NCBI GenBank assembly: GCA_021204565.1
Contig: JAJPZE010000173.1
Span: 1-7,136, forward strand
Direction of reading: 5' to 3'
DNA: 7,136 nt
Source of the DNA: Prevotella sp.
Lineage (GTDB): Bacteria > Bacteroidota > Bacteroidia > Bacteroidales > Bacteroidaceae
The notes below the pieces were generated by a model that ran no database searches, was not told where the DNA came from, and worked only from the letters and a program-made list of their open reading frames with translations. Position 1 is the stretch's first letter; each line of letters begins with the position of its first letter. A program made the position numbers and the translations under genes. Positions 5,573-7,136 of this stretch are shown one piece after another.

Positions 5573-6022
5573 ATGCAACAGCTCAATCTGCCCGCATTTG
5601 ATGCGAGGGTAAAGGAGACGGGCGGAAAGGCATCGATTTACGACCCGTTGCGCCGGAGATACGTCGCGCTCACGCCCGAGGAGTGGGTACGCCAGCACTT
5701 CGTTCACTTCCTCATCGCTTTCCGCCGTTATCCCGCCACGTTGCTCGCCAACGAAGTAACGCTCCGTATCGGGGAAAAGACGTTGCGCGCAGACACCGTT
5801 CTCGTCGATAAACATCTCCGCCCGCGGATGATAATCGAATATAAAGCGCCGTCGGTGAATATAAACGAGAGAGTGTTGCAACAGATAACCGCCTACAACA
5901 CTCTCTTGCACGTCGACTGTCTCGTGGTCAGCAACGGGCTGACACATCTCGCCTGGCGGCCCGCCGAGCCGGGTCAAACGCCCGTATTCCTGCCCGATAT
6001 ACCTTTTTACGAGGCTCTTTAA
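5573..6022 (+). CDS. Solo PD-(D/E)XK nuclease-like protein, type I restriction HsdR N-terminal domain family
   Basis: 149 residues. The sequence matches the stand-alone family named after the N-terminal domain of type I restriction R subunits (HSDR_N_2 type), as far as I recognise it. Visible nuclease-type residues are E61 in LANEVTLRIG, D74 in LRADTVLVD, E89 and K91 in MIIEYKAPS (D-x14-E-x-K), and a QxxxY-type motif QQITAY (103-108) as in RecB-like nucleases. The N-terminus has SIYDPLRRRYVALTPEEWVRQ (in part, 21-41), a hallmark of these solo proteins. No helicase, HsdM or HsdS lies nearby, so it is not part of a restriction system here. Such solo genes commonly stand beside holA in Bacteroidetes (family knowledge from memory), which suggests a housekeeping DNA-processing role; this is inference. 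The gene is divergent from holA and ends 12 bases from the convergent phosphate transporter. Confidence 0.88.
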   Translation: MQQLNLPAFDARVKETGGKASIYDPLRRRYVALTPEEWVRQHFVHFLIAFRRYPATLLANEVTLRIGEKTLRADTVLVDKHLRPRMIIEYKAPSVNINERVLQQITAYNTLLHVDCLVVSNGLTHLAWRPAEPGQTPVFLPDIPFYEAL

Positions 6023-6034
6023 CCGCCTTACACC

Positions 6035-7135
6035 CTACGCCACGCCCGGCTTCGCGGCAAGGAATTTGTTCGCCGCACGCAGCTGATGACGCATTATCGA
6101 CAGTAATTCTTGCGTCTCCTGCAAGAGGTTGAGATAAACCACGGAGATGTTATAATCATCGTTCGAGGGCGTGTCCTGCATATTGTCAAGGTGCTTGTCG
6201 CGAAGCGCCGACAGCGTCCGTTTGCATTCGTTTGCATTATCCAAACAGCTGCGATACCGGCTGTAGTCGCGCGTCTGTATCATTCCGGCGGTTTCTTTGA
6301 GCAGGTCGTCGACCGTATGATGTACGCCCTTATACGCCTCGGCATACGCTTCGGGCATATCTTTGAAGCTGTTCTCGACGTGTTCCAATGCCGGCTCGAG
6401 CATTCGTTTGAGGCAATACACGGCCTGCGAGTTGCTGTTAGCCCCGAGATGAAACCACGTATTGCGCTCTATGGCGATGGTGTGGGGCGTGCGTTTGAGG
6501 GCAAGATATTCGCGGCGGCGTATCTTTTTGAGCAATGCTTTCTCTTCGTCTAATGCGCGTTTAACCTGCCGGAGAAGACGGAGGTCGTCCCTCTGAAGCC
6601 CGTCGGTGATGTTGTTGTATTGCTCGCGGACAAACTCAGCCACGCTCGCCTGCGTGTTCGTAACGTGCTTGTTCAAAAGGTCGAGCACTATCTCCGGGTC
6701 CTTACAACGCATCATCAGCGGGAAGAGGTCGTCTTTCTTCTCCTCTTTCATCCGCCGGGAATACATCATATTGCTCCTGACAAGCAAGAAGATAACCAAC
6801 GCGATGAAGAAGATCATCACCGCAAAACCGCCGAAATACATCAACGCGCAAACCAACGCGCAAGTGATGAACGCCACGCCCGCCGTGATGAACCAACCGC
6901 CAATCACGGCAACAACGCCGGTTACACGGAACACCGCGCTGTCCCTCGCCCAAGCACGGTCGGCAAGCGATGTGCCCATAGCCACCATAAACGTAACGTA
7001 GGTTGTCGATAAGGGCAGCTTATACAGCGTTCCGAGTATGATCAGAGCCGAGGAAAGGACGAGATTAATCGAGGCGCGCACCACATCGAACGCCGCGTCT
7101 TCGGGCAATACGACGTTACGGTTGTCGAAGCGGTT
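6035..7135 (-). CDS. PiT-family inorganic phosphate transporter, C-terminal part
   Basis: The frame is open to the window edge, so the N-terminal half is missing; 366 residues are visible. A TTG at 7108 is not the real start. The family moves inorganic phosphate across the inner membrane with H+ or Na+. The visible membrane part contains the second PiT signature, LPLSTTYVTFMVAMGTSLA (about 39-58), with flanking hydrophobic segments at about 23-38, 69-94 and 98-120. This is followed by a basic stop (RSNMMYSRRMKEEKKDD) and a cytosolic, mostly helical tail of about 230 residues with many charged helices. The long tail resembles the PhoU-like extension of Bacteroidetes PiT proteins; its function there is likely regulatory (inference). 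The gene is convergent with the nuclease-domain gene, with 12 bases between the stops and no hairpin terminator between them. Confidence 0.92.
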   Translation of the reverse strand, partial: NRFDNRNVVLPEDAAFDVVRASINLVLSSALIILGTLYKLPLSTTYVTFMVAMGTSLADRAWARDSAVFRVTGVVAVIGGWFITAGVAFITCALVCALMYFGGFAVMIFFIALVIFLLVRSNMMYSRRMKEEKKDDLFPLMMRCKDPEIVLDLLNKHVTNTQASVAEFVREQYNNITDGLQRDDLRLLRQVKRALDEEKALLKKIRRREYLALKRTPHTIAIERNTWFHLGANSNSQAVYCLKRMLEPALEHVENSFKDMPEAYAEAYKGVHHTVDDLLKETAGMIQTRDYSRYRSCLDNANECKRTLSALRDKHLDNMQDTPSNDDYNISVVYLNLLQETQELLSIMRHQLRAANKFLAAKPGVA

Positions 7136-7136
7136 A

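Noticed and set aside
5573..6022. Part of a type I restriction-modification system
   Set aside because: Only the N-terminal nuclease-type domain is present, flanked by holA and a phosphate transporter; no HsdM, HsdS or helicase part is visible.
6110..7012. Several + strand open frames of 130-147 codons across the phosphate transporter
   Set aside because: Antisense shadows; the minus strand carries clear PiT signature and membrane segments.
1..7136. CRISPR arrays, tRNA or rRNA genes, insertion sequences, attachment sites
   Set aside because: I looked on both strands and found no regular repeat-spacer pattern, no tRNA arm signature, no transposase and no terminal inverted repeats with target duplications.

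Overview
The window looks like a chromosomal core region of a member of the Bacteroidetes, most likely order Bacteroidales. The reasons are: (a) the protein sequences, namely a Bacteroidales-style AspRS, an HsdR-N-like solo nuclease domain beside holA, a PiT phosphate carrier with a long cytosolic tail, and a DUF2582-type winged helix; (b) recurrent promoter sequences of the Bacteroidetes primary-sigma type (TTTG, about 19-20 bases, TAnnTTTG) upstream of several genes; (c) few good Shine-Dalgarno sites. Genus cannot be assigned from the sequence alone.

Layout. At the left edge, on the + strand, is the 3' end of a gene that looks like dnaX (DNA polymerase III gamma/tau). Then comes an AT-rich non-coding stretch of about 490 bases (315-803). 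It holds a good + strand promoter with a leader hairpin for the next gene, and a possible minus-strand promoter plus hairpin that could make a small RNA. Next is a 273-residue protein of unknown function with a very acidic tail (804-1625, +). Its stop codon abuts the stop codon of a convergent 96-residue helix-turn-helix-like protein (1626-1916, -). Upstream of that on the same strand is a 113-residue Lys/Ala-rich winged-helix protein (2010-2351, -). A 14-bp perfect terminator hairpin separates the two small genes. A repeat-rich, AT-rich spacer (2352-2521) precedes aspS (2522-4300, -), followed by holA, the clamp-loader delta subunit (4443-5471, -). Both have convincing promoters of their own. 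Divergent from holA is a solo PD-(D/E)XK nuclease-like domain protein (5573-6022, +). The right edge holds the C-terminal part of a PiT-family inorganic phosphate transporter (6035-7135, -), cut by the window.

How the genes relate. Two clamp-loader subunits (putative DnaX end and HolA) and a tRNA synthetase make this largely housekeeping territory. The two small minus-strand genes look like DNA-binding proteins and may be linked by read-through past the hairpin between them. Nothing here is an obvious mobile element, CRISPR array, tRNA or rRNA. No clear new multi-gene system is visible. The points most worth a second look are the regulatory architecture around the two small HTH genes, the acidic-tail protein, and the overlapping holA/nuclease promoters.
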